Numbered from the stretch's first letter, positions 49,349-59,396 are shown. The stretch is DNA of 64,000 nt from Arenibacter nanhaiticus (GCF_900141935.1 NZ_FQYX01000005.1:1-64000); one strand, 5' to 3'. Translations and numbers: made by a program. The notes: generated from the letters alone by a model not told the origin.

Positions 49349-52132
49349 ATGGCTTCAATTAAAGATATAAATCCCAAGGAGAACATTATAATTAAAGGAG
49401 CAAAGCTCCATAATTTAAAAAATATAGATGTCGTAATTCCTAGAAACAAATTAGTGGTGATCACAGGTTTGTCGGGATCTGGGAAATCGAGCTTGGCCTT
49501 TGACACCTTATATGCAGAGGGACAAAGGAGGTATGTAGAGAGTTTATCTTCCTATGCCCGACAGTTTTTAGGAAAATTAGACAAACCCAAGGTCGATTAT
49601 ATTAAGGGAATAGCCCCGGCCATAGCCATAGAACAAAAGGTAAATTCTACCAATCCTAGATCTACCGTAGGCACCACCACGGAAATATATGATTATTTAA
49701 AATTACTCTTTGCCCGTATCGGCCGCACCATTTCGCCCGTATCCGGAGAAGAAGTAAAAAAACATACCGTCACCGATGTTGTAGAGCACATTAAGTCCTT
49801 TGAGGAAGGTACCAAGTTATTGTTGCTTGCCCCTATAACTATCAGTAAAGACAGAGATCCTATAAAATCCCTTCAACTATTCTCCAAACAAGGATATGCC
49901 AGAATATTCTACAAGGGCGAGGTTATCCGTATAGATGATGATATTGAAGAAATAGATCGTGAGTTTCAATTGGTCATTGACAGGATTATCTTCAAAAACG
50001 ATGAAGATTTTTTCAATCGTTTGGCCAATGCTATTGACACAGCCTTTTTCGAAGGCAAGGGCGAATGCATCATTCAGGAACTAGCTTCGGGAAACAACAC
50101 CCATTTTAGCAATAAATTTGAATTGGACGGGATGCAGTTCTTAGAGCCCAATGTTCATTTGTTTAGCTTTAACAATCCCTACGGTGCCTGTCCTAGCTGT
50201 GAGGGCTATGGGGATATCGTAGGTATAGACGAAGATTTAGTCGTTCCCAATACGGCCTTGTCCGTGTATGAAAATGCTATTTTCCCCTGGAAAGGAGAAA
50301 GTATGGGCGCCTACAGGGACCAATTGGTAAATGCGGCCTATAAATTTGACTTCCCCATTCACAAACCTTGGTACCAATTAAGCGAAGCTCAAAGACAATT
50401 AGTGTGGGACGGCAACAGTCATTTTACCGGCTTGACCGAATTTTTTGGGATTTTAGAAGAAAAAAACTATAAAATCCAAAATAGGGTGATGTTGTCTCGC
50501 TACCGTGGAAAGACCAAATGTAATAGCTGTAAGGGAAAACGGTTGCGAAAGGAAACGGATTATGTGAGAGTATCCGAAAAATCTATTTCCGACCTCGTTG
50601 AAATGCCTATTGAAAACCTGATTTTATTTTTTAAGGAGATACAACTGAGTGAAAATGAGCAAAAAATAGCCCACCGCCTGCTGCAAGAAATAAACAGCAG
50701 ACTAGGGTTCCTTAACAATGTTGGCCTAAGCTATTTAACCTTGAACAGAAAATCGAATTCCCTATCGGGGGGCGAGAGTCAGCGTATTAATTTAGCGACC
50801 TCCTTGGGCAGCAGCCTAGTAGGATCTATGTATATCTTGGATGAGCCCAGTATTGGCCTTCATCCAAAAGACACCGAAAATTTAATCGTAGTACTAAAAT
50901 CGCTCCGCGATTTAGGCAATACGGTTATTGTAGTAGAGCACGATGAAGACATTATGAGAGCTGCCGATGAAGTGATCGATATTGGCCCTAAAGCCGGAAC
51001 CCATGGCGGGGAAGTAGTCGCCCATGGCACCATGGATCAGATCTTACAATCGAACTCCCTTACCGCTGCCTATTTAAATGGTAGCAAGAAAATTGCAGTG
51101 CCCAAACAAAGAAGGACTTATAAGAATTATATCACCATTAGGGGGGCCAGGGAAAATAACCTTAAGAATATCGATGTTACCTTCCCTCTCAATGCGCTAA
51201 CGGTCATTACAGGCGTGTCGGGGAGCGGTAAAAGTACCCTGGTAAAAAAACTATTATACCCGATTATCCTGAAGGAAATTGGCGGATATGGCGAAAAATC
51301 AGGTCAGTTTACTTCCGTAGAAGGCAATTTTAAAGATATTAAACACATAGAGTTTGTAGACCAAAACCCAATAGGTAGGTCCTCTCGATCTAACCCAGTT
51401 ACCTATATCAAGGCCTATGATGATATTAGGAATCTCTTCGCTAGCCAAAAATTAAGCCAGTTAAGAGGCTATCAACCAAAACACTTTTCATTTAATGTCG
51501 ACGGGGGGCGCTGTGAGAAATGTAAGGGCGACGGTGAAATCACCGTAGAGATGCAATTCATGGCAGATGTGTATCTGGAATGCGAGACCTGTTCCGGAAA
51601 ACGATTCAAAAAAGAGGTCCTAGAGGTAAAATTCCATGATGCCAATATAGACGATGTCCTTTCTATGACCATAGACGATGCCGTTGAATTCTTTGAAAAA
51701 AATAAACAGACCAAAATAGTAGGCAAATTAAAACCGCTTCAAGATGTTGGCCTGGGATATGTTACCCTAGGACAGTCCTCTTCTACCCTTTCCGGTGGCG
51801 AAGCACAACGTATAAAGCTAGCTTCCTTTTTGGTAAAAGGGAATACAGCCGATAAAGCCTTGTTCATTTTTGACGAACCTACCACTGGCTTACATTTCCA
51901 CGATATCAAAAAATTGCTAAAATCCTTTAACGCCCTCATAGAAAAAGGCCATTCCATAACCGTTATAGAACACAATATAGATCTTATAAAATGTGCCGAT
52001 TATATTATAGATCTCGGATTGCAAGGCGGTGATAAAGGGGGGAATCTTATTGTACAGGGAACTCCAGAAGAAGTCGCAAAAAATAAAACTTCTTATACAG
52101 CTACATACCTAAGGCCAAAGCTAAAAGCTTAG
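49349..52132 (+). CDS. uvrA: Excinuclease ABC subunit UvrA
   Basis: The 927-residue damage-recognition ATPase of nucleotide excision repair has two ABC modules. Walker A motifs are GLSGSGKSSL (about residue 31) and GVSGSGKSTL (about 625). Zinc-finger Cys pairs are CPSCEGYGD (about 273), CNSCKGKRL (about 391) and CEKCKGDGE / CETCSGKRF (about 719 and 745). Signature motifs are LSGGESQRI and LSGGEAQRI. The length is normal for UvrA and the protein is complete. It probably has its own promoter (TATCTTTG at 49324). Confidence 0.97.
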   Translation: MASIKDINPKENIIIKGAKLHNLKNIDVVIPRNKLVVITGLSGSGKSSLAFDTLYAEGQRRYVESLSSYARQFLGKLDKPKVDYIKGIAPAIAIEQKVNSTNPRSTVGTTTEIYDYLKLLFARIGRTISPVSGEEVKKHTVTDVVEHIKSFEEGTKLLLLAPITISKDRDPIKSLQLFSKQGYARIFYKGEVIRIDDDIEEIDREFQLVIDRIIFKNDEDFFNRLANAIDTAFFEGKGECIIQELASGNNTHFSNKFELDGMQFLEPNVHLFSFNNPYGACPSCEGYGDIVGIDEDLVVPNTALSVYENAIFPWKGESMGAYRDQLVNAAYKFDFPIHKPWYQLSEAQRQLVWDGNSHFTGLTEFFGILEEKNYKIQNRVMLSRYRGKTKCNSCKGKRLRKETDYVRVSEKSISDLVEMPIENLILFFKEIQLSENEQKIAHRLLQEINSRLGFLNNVGLSYLTLNRKSNSLSGGESQRINLATSLGSSLVGSMYILDEPSIGLHPKDTENLIVVLKSLRDLGNTVIVVEHDEDIMRAADEVIDIGPKAGTHGGEVVAHGTMDQILQSNSLTAAYLNGSKKIAVPKQRRTYKNYITIRGARENNLKNIDVTFPLNALTVITGVSGSGKSTLVKKLLYPIILKEIGGYGEKSGQFTSVEGNFKDIKHIEFVDQNPIGRSSRSNPVTYIKAYDDIRNLFASQKLSQLRGYQPKHFSFNVDGGRCEKCKGDGEITVEMQFMADVYLECETCSGKRFKKEVLEVKFHDANIDDVLSMTIDDAVEFFEKNKQTKIVGKLKPLQDVGLGYVTLGQSSSTLSGGEAQRIKLASFLVKGNTADKALFIFDEPTTGLHFHDIKKLLKSFNALIEKGHSITVIEHNIDLIKCADYIIDLGLQGGDKGGNLIVQGTPEEVAKNKTSYTATYLRPKLKA

Positions 52133-52493
52133 GCTTTAGGCCTGCTTATTTCTTTATGCCGTTAAAACCAAGTTTTTCGGCTGTGTGTATGGTGAAAAAC
52201 GTATGATTTTCACCGCTGCACTATTTTTTTTGCGTTAGGGACCGCGGCGGCATCCCCGCGGCGGAGCAAGGGATATAGCCAAGGGCCCGCCCGACGAAGG
52301 AGGGAACGCCCTAAACACAAGTACCTGTACTACAACTTATTACAATAGAAACACCTTCTTTTCTACTGCCCAACACTCTTTAAATTGCCCTCTTTCCTAT
52401 CAATGCTTTTTTGTTTAGTACCGTTTTTGGCATGTTGTTTGTATGGTTCTAATCGAATGTCAATAGTAGCATTCTGAATTAAAACCTTATGAT
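52133..52493. other. Intergenic region between uvrA and the secreted protein gene, with repeat copy 3
   Basis: The 361 bp have no ORF. They contain copy 3 of the GC-rich repeat (52229-52311, minus orientation). The rest is AT-rich, and no clear promoter box for the following gene was found. Confidence 0.6.
52229..52311 (-). repeat. 83-bp GC-rich interspersed repeat, copy 3 (inverted)
   Basis: The reverse complement aligns base for base with copy 2 over 83 bp with four differences, two of them at the last bases (CGCAAA instead of CGCGGA). The orientation is opposite to the other two copies. No flanking similarity is visible, as in the other copies. Confidence 0.9.
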
Positions 52494-53753
52494 ATGAGAA
52501 ATTTACTACTACTTGTTACAGCGCTAATTTTAGGTACTGCCCCTACCTTTGCCGCATCTCTAGAGGATAAGGCGGCGGTAAGCGATGCATATAGATATCA
52601 AAACTCTTTTATATTTATTGAAAGCGGAATTACATTTTCCGTTTACCCAGATGGGGAGTTCGATTTTTATATCGATGACCGTGTTGGCGGTATAAATGCC
52701 AATGTAAATATTGGACGAGCGAACATAACCTTCAACAGTGGTTACAACTATGACCCCTATGTACAATACGACGATTACGGGGCGATTTTACAAATTGAAA
52801 ACGTACCTATTTATTACGATTATTACGGTAGGGTATCTCAAATTGGGAATGTCGATATCCGATACAGAAATTCTAGGGTTTCCAGGGTTGGTGGATTACG
52901 TGTTTACTACGACCATAGAGGGTATTTTAGTCACCACAGAGGCTATATAAATGTGTATAACAGGCACTATGTTTACAGACCGTTCCACGATTATTTTGCA
53001 CGCCCTGCAGTAGGTTTTCACATGGTATACCATAGACCGTACAGAAGGTACTATGAGCCTGTTAGGTACAGCTATTACAGGCCGTACCACTATAACCCAA
53101 GAAGAGCACATGTACATGTTGGAAAGCATTATAAATACCACCCTAAAAAACACAAAAGAGACAAAGTCTATAGAAATGATAAAAGAGTAGCGGTCAGGGA
53201 CCATGGGTATAGAACCGCCCCTGCGTCGAGGTCTAACAGGACTGTACAGCAATATAACGATCGGAATCATTATAGAAACTCTTCTTCGAGATCCAATGCC
53301 GTTCAAGTGAACCATGATAGAAATAAAGACTCTAAGAACAGGGATTCGTACAAAAACAATAATGGTCATAGAAACTATAGGGGTGCTGCAGACAGGTCTA
53401 CCACCCATAGATCGGTAACAAAAAAGGAAGTGACCACTACAAAAAGTAAAAGCACAAATCCTCGTTACCAAGATCGCAACAACAACTCTAGCACTTCGCG
53501 CTCTGCCAGGGTCACTACTAGAACATCGAGTAAAAAAGAGGCTTCTAGTCAGCCGCATAGACATGTAACTAGGAATACTAGTGCTACAAAAAATAGACAT
53601 GAAAAAACCCGTAAGGAGTCTCCGTCTGAAAGATCAAAGTCGACTGTAAGAACTGCTTCGAGAAGGTCTTCTGATAGGGAATCGTCTGGAAGGGTAAGAA
53701 GTAATGTATCCGGTTCAAATACATCAAGAACTGGAAATATAAGAGGAAATTAA
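52494..53753 (+). CDS. Secreted Tyr/His/Arg-rich protein with a disordered basic tail
   Basis: The 419 residues have a signal peptide (about 1-20, ending TFA). A probably folded region follows (about 35-150) with repeated aromatic strands: GEFDFYIDDRVGG, NSGYNYDPYVQY, NVPIYYDYYGRVSQIGNVDIRYR, GGLRVYYDHRGYF. After about residue 155 the sequence is rich in Y, H, R and then S, T, N, K, R (RSSRSNAVQVNH, TRTSSKKEASS), likely unstructured and very basic. The N-terminal part resembles a recurrent flavobacterial secreted family; the long tail is unusual. It could bind anionic surfaces, DNA or polysaccharide. The terminator after it is very strong (53779-53819). Confidence 0.8.
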   Translation: MRNLLLLVTALILGTAPTFAASLEDKAAVSDAYRYQNSFIFIESGITFSVYPDGEFDFYIDDRVGGINANVNIGRANITFNSGYNYDPYVQYDDYGAILQIENVPIYYDYYGRVSQIGNVDIRYRNSRVSRVGGLRVYYDHRGYFSHHRGYINVYNRHYVYRPFHDYFARPAVGFHMVYHRPYRRYYEPVRYSYYRPYHYNPRRAHVHVGKHYKYHPKKHKRDKVYRNDKRVAVRDHGYRTAPASRSNRTVQQYNDRNHYRNSSSRSNAVQVNHDRNKDSKNRDSYKNNNGHRNYRGAADRSTTHRSVTKKEVTTTKSKSTNPRYQDRNNNSSTSRSARVTTRTSSKKEASSQPHRHVTRNTSATKNRHEKTRKESPSERSKSTVRTASRRSSDRESSGRVRSNVSGSNTSRTGNIRGN

Positions 53754-53778
53754 GTTAGTTTTAGGTTAGTTGGTTGTA

Positions 53779-53819
53779 TAGCCCTGTTGCAAAATTTTTG
53801 CAACAGGGCTATTTTTTTT
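53779..53819 (+). terminator. Terminator of the secreted basic protein gene
   Basis: A 15-bp perfect stem (53779-53793 with its complement at 53797-53811) is followed by eight T residues. It is one of the strongest terminators of the window. Confidence 0.92.
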
Positions 53820-53919
53820 GACTCCAAAGAGGTCCTTTACATAAATTGGGATAATGAAGCGCTAATCTATGTTGTTCTGCGGTTCGTAAAGGCCGAAAAA
53901 GTTTCGCCCTGAGGAGAGA

Positions 53920-55389
53920 TTATATTCTTGTCCTTAATTTTTCCACATACTTGGCCAAAATCCTATATACATCTTCCGATATTTTAAACCGGTACAGGGC
54001 CATGACATACACGAGCACTATAAAGGTACTCTTAAGCCCTATATTTATTACAGGATGAAAAGGAAACTGAAAAAAATAAAAAATTCCCCCTACCACTATT
54101 AAAAGCAATAAAACCTTGAAGGTATCAATCGTAATAGGCTGGATATTGAATTTAGATTTCACATAAGCCAGTTTTATGCTATTATAAATGAAAAACGCCA
54201 TAAAACTAGCAATTGCAGCACCATCCAATCCATATTTAGGGATCAGCCAAAGGTTCAACAGTATGGTGAGTACAGCCAAAAGCACCCCCAGAAGCAGCAG
54301 GGTTCTGTAAAAATCGGAATTATACAGAATGGCATTGTTGTTTCCCAGCATGGCATCATATACTTTGGCCAGTCCTATAATGACAACTATGATATAGCCC
54401 CCTCTATAGCTATCGGGCAGTAAATCGAATAAATTATCTAGGTTTAAAATTATCAATAGAAACAAAAGTCCCGATACTATAAAAAGCGTCAGTGAGCTTT
54501 TTCTATATAGACTTTTTAGGGCTTGGTAATCTTGTTTATGTAGAATTTCAGCGGTCAACGGGTAGGTTATATTGTGCATGGACCTGGATGGAACCGCTAT
54601 CACCGTCGCAATATACCCTGCCACGGAATAATAGGCTACATTTTTGATGGCAATAAACTGATTGATCATTACCTTATCTACCTCCAACAGGACGATGGCT
54701 GCCGACCCCCCTAATATAATCAAGGCACTATAACTAATGATTTCAGGGGTATTTTTAGGGAAGTTGAAATTTAACCTTATCTGCTGAAGTCGAAGTGCAT
54801 ACAGCTTCATAACCACTGTCCTTAGCACATAAAGACCCACCAAGGCATTTAGAAATTGAGGCACAGAAATAAGATTCCAATACACCAACATCAAAAGCAA
54901 AGTCACCCCTATCCTACTAAAAACCTCCTTCATGAAATTTCCAAAAACAGATTTCATTCGCACCTTGGCCCAGGCATAGTAGACTTCAAAATAGGCCATA
55001 GCCACCCCCACGATAAATATATGCCAAACGTACCCTTTTACGATCGCATTTTCCCTGGACAAAAACTGTCCTATAGCCTCATTGGCGATATAGGATAGCA
55101 CCCCAATTGGCACTACTAGTAAAAGTGGCAATAGCAGCATTAAGGTCAAAAAACCATCGGTTTTTTGACTGGCTTGGAAACCTGCGTAGTATTTCACCAA
55201 AGCATTGGGAACCCCAAAAGCCAGAACAGGCATAATCACTGCCGAAGCCGATAGAATAACGTTGACCAATCCAAAATATTCATCGCTTAAAAAACGCGTA
55301 TATAGAAAAAGTAGATTTATTCCCCCGATGGCAAATCCAAAGTAGGTGATCAGGGTATTGCTCAAGGATTGTTTTAAAACTATTCCCAT
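53920..55389 (-). CDS. Polysaccharide flippase (Wzx/MATE-like)
   Basis: The 489 residues contain about 14 predicted helices spread evenly, as in the polysaccharide-biosynthesis flippase family (MVF/MATE-type fold). The start GIVLKQSLSNTLITYFGFAIGGINLLFL is typical. It moves lipid-linked saccharide across the inner membrane. It is the last gene of a three-gene unit: it overlaps the glycosyltransferase gene upstream by 10 bp (55380-55389), so the two are translationally coupled. The charged sites in TMs are consistent with the family, but the exact glycan is unknown. Confidence 0.9.
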   Translation of the reverse strand: MGIVLKQSLSNTLITYFGFAIGGINLLFLYTRFLSDEYFGLVNVILSASAVIMPVLAFGVPNALVKYYAGFQASQKTDGFLTLMLLLPLLLVVPIGVLSYIANEAIGQFLSRENAIVKGYVWHIFIVGVAMAYFEVYYAWAKVRMKSVFGNFMKEVFSRIGVTLLLMLVYWNLISVPQFLNALVGLYVLRTVVMKLYALRLQQIRLNFNFPKNTPEIISYSALIILGGSAAIVLLEVDKVMINQFIAIKNVAYYSVAGYIATVIAVPSRSMHNITYPLTAEILHKQDYQALKSLYRKSSLTLFIVSGLLFLLIILNLDNLFDLLPDSYRGGYIIVVIIGLAKVYDAMLGNNNAILYNSDFYRTLLLLGVLLAVLTILLNLWLIPKYGLDGAAIASFMAFFIYNSIKLAYVKSKFNIQPITIDTFKVLLLLIVVGGIFYFFQFPFHPVINIGLKSTFIVLVYVMALYRFKISEDVYRILAKYVEKLRTRI

Positions 55390-56660
55390 TGTAAAAATTT
55401 GGACAATTTTCTGGTCAACTCCCTTCTATGAAACTGTCCTATAGTGGCCGCTGGCAGTATTAGCTCCTTCGTTTTATAGGCCATAAACCATTCTAAAAGC
55501 TGTTTTTTTATAAGCTCTTTTTCTTGGTATTCAAAGGTGTTGCCGGTATGGGTTTTGGCAATAATCTGTCCTACTTCCCATGCCTTAGGACCAATTCCCA
55601 AGATAGGCCTTTTGGCCGCCATATATTCGAAAACCTTGCCGGGAATAATCCCTTTTGTTTCCTCAGAATCGATCTCGACCAATAACAATACTTGCGATTT
55701 TTTTTGAAAACGCAAAGCATCTTCATGAGAAACATAGCCTAACAGCTCGGTATAGGGCTTTAGTCCAGCACCATACACACTCTTAAGGACATCTGCACTG
55801 ACAACCCCGGCCAATTGCAGTTTAAACCTTTCCTTAAAACTTGCATTCTCTTTAATCAGTTCTGCCAGCGCCTTCCATAAACTAGCCGGATTACGCCCCG
55901 AAAGCAAAGAACCTATATGCGATATGGTAAAAGTTTTGTCTAAGGGTATATTTACATCCTCCAAGGTATCGTAACCATTGGTAATAACTTCAATAGGTTT
56001 ATTGGTAATAACCGAAAATTCCTTTTTGGTAGTATTGCTAGTAACCAGAATTTTATCGGCACTGTTCAAAACCAAATTCTCTAAATGTTCGTGTTTTTTT
56101 CTTGAAGCGCGACTGAGTTTTAACTTTTGGTGATACCCTATAGATGTCCAAGGGTCCCTAAAATCTGCCAGCCATTTTACAGAGTGGCGTTTTTTTAAGC
56201 CATGCCCTATAAGGTGTACGCTATGTGGTGGGCCAGTAGTAATAATGGTTGCGATATTTTCTTTTTGAAGCACCTCTGATAAAAACTTCACAGAAGGTTT
56301 AACCCAAAATTTTCTGGCATCCGGAATAAATAAGTTGCCCCGAACCCACAACAAGGCTTTCTCTATGGTGGTCTGATTTTTTGTCGTAATGATCCCGGCA
56401 CTGATTTGGGCAGTCTTTTTTGATGAAAAAATACTCGCTAGCCCATAGGGTTCAAATATTGGATGCCTATATATTTTTATTCCCTCTGGCACCTCGTTCA
56501 AAAAAGATTCATCGGTCATCGGGTAATGGGGATTTTTGGGTACATACAATACCGGTTCTATATTAAAATCCCTAAGATACTTTACAAATTTTAACCATCG
56601 CTGAACCCCTGGCCCTCCTGCTGGGGGCCAATAATAAGTAATAATGAGAACCTTCTGCAT
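55380..56660 (-). CDS. Glycosyltransferase, GT4-like
   Basis: The 426 residues show a GT-B fold: the N-terminal domain begins VLIITYYWPPAGGPGVQRWLKFVKYL and has DFRDPWTSIG (about residue 170), and the C-terminal domain has GSLLSGRNPASLWKAL, TELLGYVSHEDALRF and the nucleotide-sugar site EIDSEETKGIIPGKVFEYMAAKRPILGIG (about 330-358). It transfers a hexose from an NDP-sugar, perhaps in surface polysaccharide assembly with the flippase. Its start overlaps the YfhO gene stop by one base (56660). Confidence 0.9.
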   Translation of the reverse strand: MQKVLIITYYWPPAGGPGVQRWLKFVKYLRDFNIEPVLYVPKNPHYPMTDESFLNEVPEGIKIYRHPIFEPYGLASIFSSKKTAQISAGIITTKNQTTIEKALLWVRGNLFIPDARKFWVKPSVKFLSEVLQKENIATIITTGPPHSVHLIGHGLKKRHSVKWLADFRDPWTSIGYHQKLKLSRASRKKHEHLENLVLNSADKILVTSNTTKKEFSVITNKPIEVITNGYDTLEDVNIPLDKTFTISHIGSLLSGRNPASLWKALAELIKENASFKERFKLQLAGVVSADVLKSVYGAGLKPYTELLGYVSHEDALRFQKKSQVLLLVEIDSEETKGIIPGKVFEYMAAKRPILGIGPKAWEVGQIIAKTHTGNTFEYQEKELIKKQLLEWFMAYKTKELILPAATIGQFHRRELTRKLSKFLQWE

Positions 56661-59092
56661 TAGGAGGCGGTTTTGTTCTGGCGTTGCTTATAGCTATATC
56701 CTAACCCCATTAATATAATTAACCCAATCAATATAGACACTGCCATCGTAATCTTTCCTCCTGTTTTTACGACTTCAGGTTCAAACCTAAATTCTACTAG
56801 GTGTTTCCCGGCGGGTATTGCCAGGGCTCTAAGTACATAGTTTACCTCAAAATGTTCTTTTAGTTCCCCGTCTATATAAGCATTCCATCCATTTGCATAG
56901 TACATCTCCGAAAACACAGCGATTCCCTCATATTGGTTATCAGCGGTGTATTTAAGATAATTGGGCTTATATTCTAGGAGTTCAATACTCGCTGTAGAGT
57001 CCACATTATAAGTAAAACTTGTCAGCTGGTCGAACTTTTGGGTATTTACTACAGCCTTTTCTTTTAAGTCCAACCCACCCAAGGCCGATATTTCTTCATC
57101 GGCAGATGTTACTGGCACAAGTTCCTTAACAAACCAGGCATTCCCATTGGCATCTGGATTCAGTGCCGGATACTTTTGTCCTTCCTCTTCTTGGATAACG
57201 TATTTTACATTGAGCATGTTCAGGATCCCAATATTATTTTTTGCGATCTGATAATCGAACAAGTCTTGGATTCCGGCTGGTTTCGCCGCATGATAGCCTC
57301 CTATGGATTGGTTAAAATAGGAGGTCCTTGCCCCGTTTAAACCCTCGGAGGGATCAAACACCCTAAAAACTGTAGTGTCCTTACGCAGTTCCTTTTCCAA
57401 GGCCGTCTCTTGGAAAGGTACTGTCATTCTTCGTTGGGCTACAAAATCGTCCTTATCTACATATCTCTTGGCAACGCCTACCAAATCAAAAACGGTTAAA
57501 ACCCCTAAGGCTAATATAGCCCAATGTTGTTTTATCTTATCTTTTATAAAGAACCAAATAACCAAGGCCGCCAATACCACATAGGTAATCGATCTAAAAA
57601 TGTCTTGGGTATATACCGCCTTACGATCGGCCTTTATCAAGGACACCAAATCGTCTCCGTAGTACTGTCGGTACATCTCGTCGCTCGGCCCTTCAAAATT
57701 AAATATTCCCTTTAAAAGCAGTAAGAGTCCGCCTATTCCTAGGCTTATCATAAGAGCGATTTTTAAATCCTTTATTTTTTTCGAAGTTGGAATAGCGGTA
57801 TTAAATAATGCCACCAATGTTAACATGGCCATAATTGGCACACACAGCTCTAATATTACTTGTATAGAAGAAACAGCTCTGAATTTATTGTACAGCGGAA
57901 AATAATCGATCATAAAATCGGTCAGGGCTCCAAAATTCTTCCCCCAAGACAGTACAAGGGACATTACTGTTCCTCCTACCAGCCACCATTTAGATTTTCC
58001 TTGCACCAAAAACAAGCCGAGTACAAAAAGAAAAATTACTATAGCCCCTATGTATGCTGGAGCGGCAACAATAGGCTGCTCTCCCCAATACAGTGGTAAG
58101 CCACTAGCAAATTCCAAGGCTTTTGTTCTTGGGATCCCATTTTCGGTCAAAAAAGCATAGGTCTTGGAATCTTCTCCTAAATTTTCATTCCCAGACCCAC
58201 CAAAAAGTCTTGGAACGAACAAATTCAAGGATTCTGAAATCCCGTAACTGTACTGGGTGATATATTCCCTGTCTAGTCCCGATTTATTTTCTTTAGGTGT
58301 TCCATTGGGGGTTATGGTTAATTCGGAGGCACCTCTGGTACTCCAATCGGCATATTCCTTAGTGGCCATTAAACTGGTTGCGTTTGCCGCCACTCCTAAA
58401 ATCACCGCTCCAATTAATATCCCAACAGCGATTCCAAAATGTTTAAGAGTCCGTTTTTTAATAGCATCTACAAGGTAGGCCGCTCCCAATATCAAAACCA
58501 ACAACATAAAATAAAACGTCATTTGATAATGGTTGGCGCCTACTTCCAATGCCATGGCTATAGCCGTAAGAATAAACCCCCATAAATATTTTTTTCTAAA
58601 AACAAGAACGATTCCTCCTAGCAGCATAGGAAAATACCCGATGGCATGTGCTTTTGCATTATGCCCTACTCCTAAAATAATAATTAAATAGGTAGAAAAA
58701 CCAAAGGTAAGGGCTCCCAATACTGCTAATTTATAGTCCACTTTTAAACAACAGAGCAAAATATAGAAACCAATAAAATATAAAAATAGATAATCGGCCG
58801 GGCGTGGTAAAAAACGGATGAGCCTATCGAGTTTTTTAACGTAGTCGTGCGGATAATAGGCCCCCAATTGATAGGTAGGCATACCTCCAAAGGCACTATT
58901 GGTCCAATAAGGCTCCTCTCCGGTAGCTTTCCGGAAATCTATCTGCTCTTTGGCCATTCCGGTAAACTGAACAATATCAGACTGCTGAATGACCTTCCCC
59001 TGTAAAACAGGATAAAAATAAGCTAGTGCGGCAATTATAAAAAATACAAGAACAAAAAAATGGGTAAAAAAGGCTTTAAGACCGTTCCTCAT
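56660..59092 (-). CDS. YfhO-family membrane glycosyltransferase-like protein
   Basis: The 810-residue polytopic protein has at least 12 helices with a large periplasmic domain (about residues 560-775). The first loop carries IQQSDIVQFTGMAKEQIDFRKATGEEPYWTNSAFGGMPTYQ, typical of GT-C / YfhO proteins with an Asp-containing catalytic loop. In Gram-positives, YfhO transfers sugars to lipoteichoic acid. In Bacteroidota the substrate is not known; linkage to a flippase and a GT4 enzyme suggests surface glycan modification. It starts the three-gene run toward 53920, with all junctions overlapping. Confidence 0.9.
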   Translation of the reverse strand: MRNGLKAFFTHFFVLVFFIIAALAYFYPVLQGKVIQQSDIVQFTGMAKEQIDFRKATGEEPYWTNSAFGGMPTYQLGAYYPHDYVKKLDRLIRFLPRPADYLFLYFIGFYILLCCLKVDYKLAVLGALTFGFSTYLIIILGVGHNAKAHAIGYFPMLLGGIVLVFRKKYLWGFILTAIAMALEVGANHYQMTFYFMLLVLILGAAYLVDAIKKRTLKHFGIAVGILIGAVILGVAANATSLMATKEYADWSTRGASELTITPNGTPKENKSGLDREYITQYSYGISESLNLFVPRLFGGSGNENLGEDSKTYAFLTENGIPRTKALEFASGLPLYWGEQPIVAAPAYIGAIVIFLFVLGLFLVQGKSKWWLVGGTVMSLVLSWGKNFGALTDFMIDYFPLYNKFRAVSSIQVILELCVPIMAMLTLVALFNTAIPTSKKIKDLKIALMISLGIGGLLLLLKGIFNFEGPSDEMYRQYYGDDLVSLIKADRKAVYTQDIFRSITYVVLAALVIWFFIKDKIKQHWAILALGVLTVFDLVGVAKRYVDKDDFVAQRRMTVPFQETALEKELRKDTTVFRVFDPSEGLNGARTSYFNQSIGGYHAAKPAGIQDLFDYQIAKNNIGILNMLNVKYVIQEEEGQKYPALNPDANGNAWFVKELVPVTSADEEISALGGLDLKEKAVVNTQKFDQLTSFTYNVDSTASIELLEYKPNYLKYTADNQYEGIAVFSEMYYANGWNAYIDGELKEHFEVNYVLRALAIPAGKHLVEFRFEPEVVKTGGKITMAVSILIGLIILMGLGYSYKQRQNKTAS

Positions 59093-59113
59093 GGCTGGTT
59101 TTATGGTAAAGGG

Positions 59114-59377
59114 TTATTCAATTTCCTCAAAATCTATATATTCTCCGACTTTTTTTGAGGGCTTCGTTTTTTTGGAGTTCTTTTTCTCTATGATGACCTC
59201 TCCATTTTGTTCTTCGGTATAGTTATTTTGTTGGGCATAACCGCCAAATTTTTTATTAAAATGATCCTGTGTTTTTTTAGCGGCATATCGCAATAGTATT
59301 GGCCCAAGCCATTTTGCTAGAATTTTAAGCAAATAGTATACTAATAGTATAATTAATATCGTTCTTAAGAAACCCAT
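59114..59377 (-). CDS. DUF4834 family small membrane protein
   Basis: The 87 residues have one N-terminal membrane helix (about 4-32; MGFLRTILIILLVYYLLKILAKWLGPILLRYAAKK) and a polar tail with GEYIDFEEIE at the end. This matches DUF4834, a family limited to Bacteroidota with unknown role. It is 21 bp upstream of the YfhO gene on the same strand, so it probably heads the operon. Its promoter is inside the palindrome at 59397-59428. Confidence 0.88.
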   Translation of the reverse strand: MGFLRTILIILLVYYLLKILAKWLGPILLRYAAKKTQDHFNKKFGGYAQQNNYTEEQNGEVIIEKKNSKKTKPSKKVGEYIDFEEIE

Positions 59378-59396
59378 ATTATTAATAAATTTAAAC

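Noticed and set aside
52896-53600. 234-codon minus-strand frame inside the secreted basic protein
   Set aside because: Its length is due to the Tyr/Arg/His-rich codons of the real gene; its product is only V, R, S, I-rich antisense translation, and the plus frame has a signal peptide and terminator.
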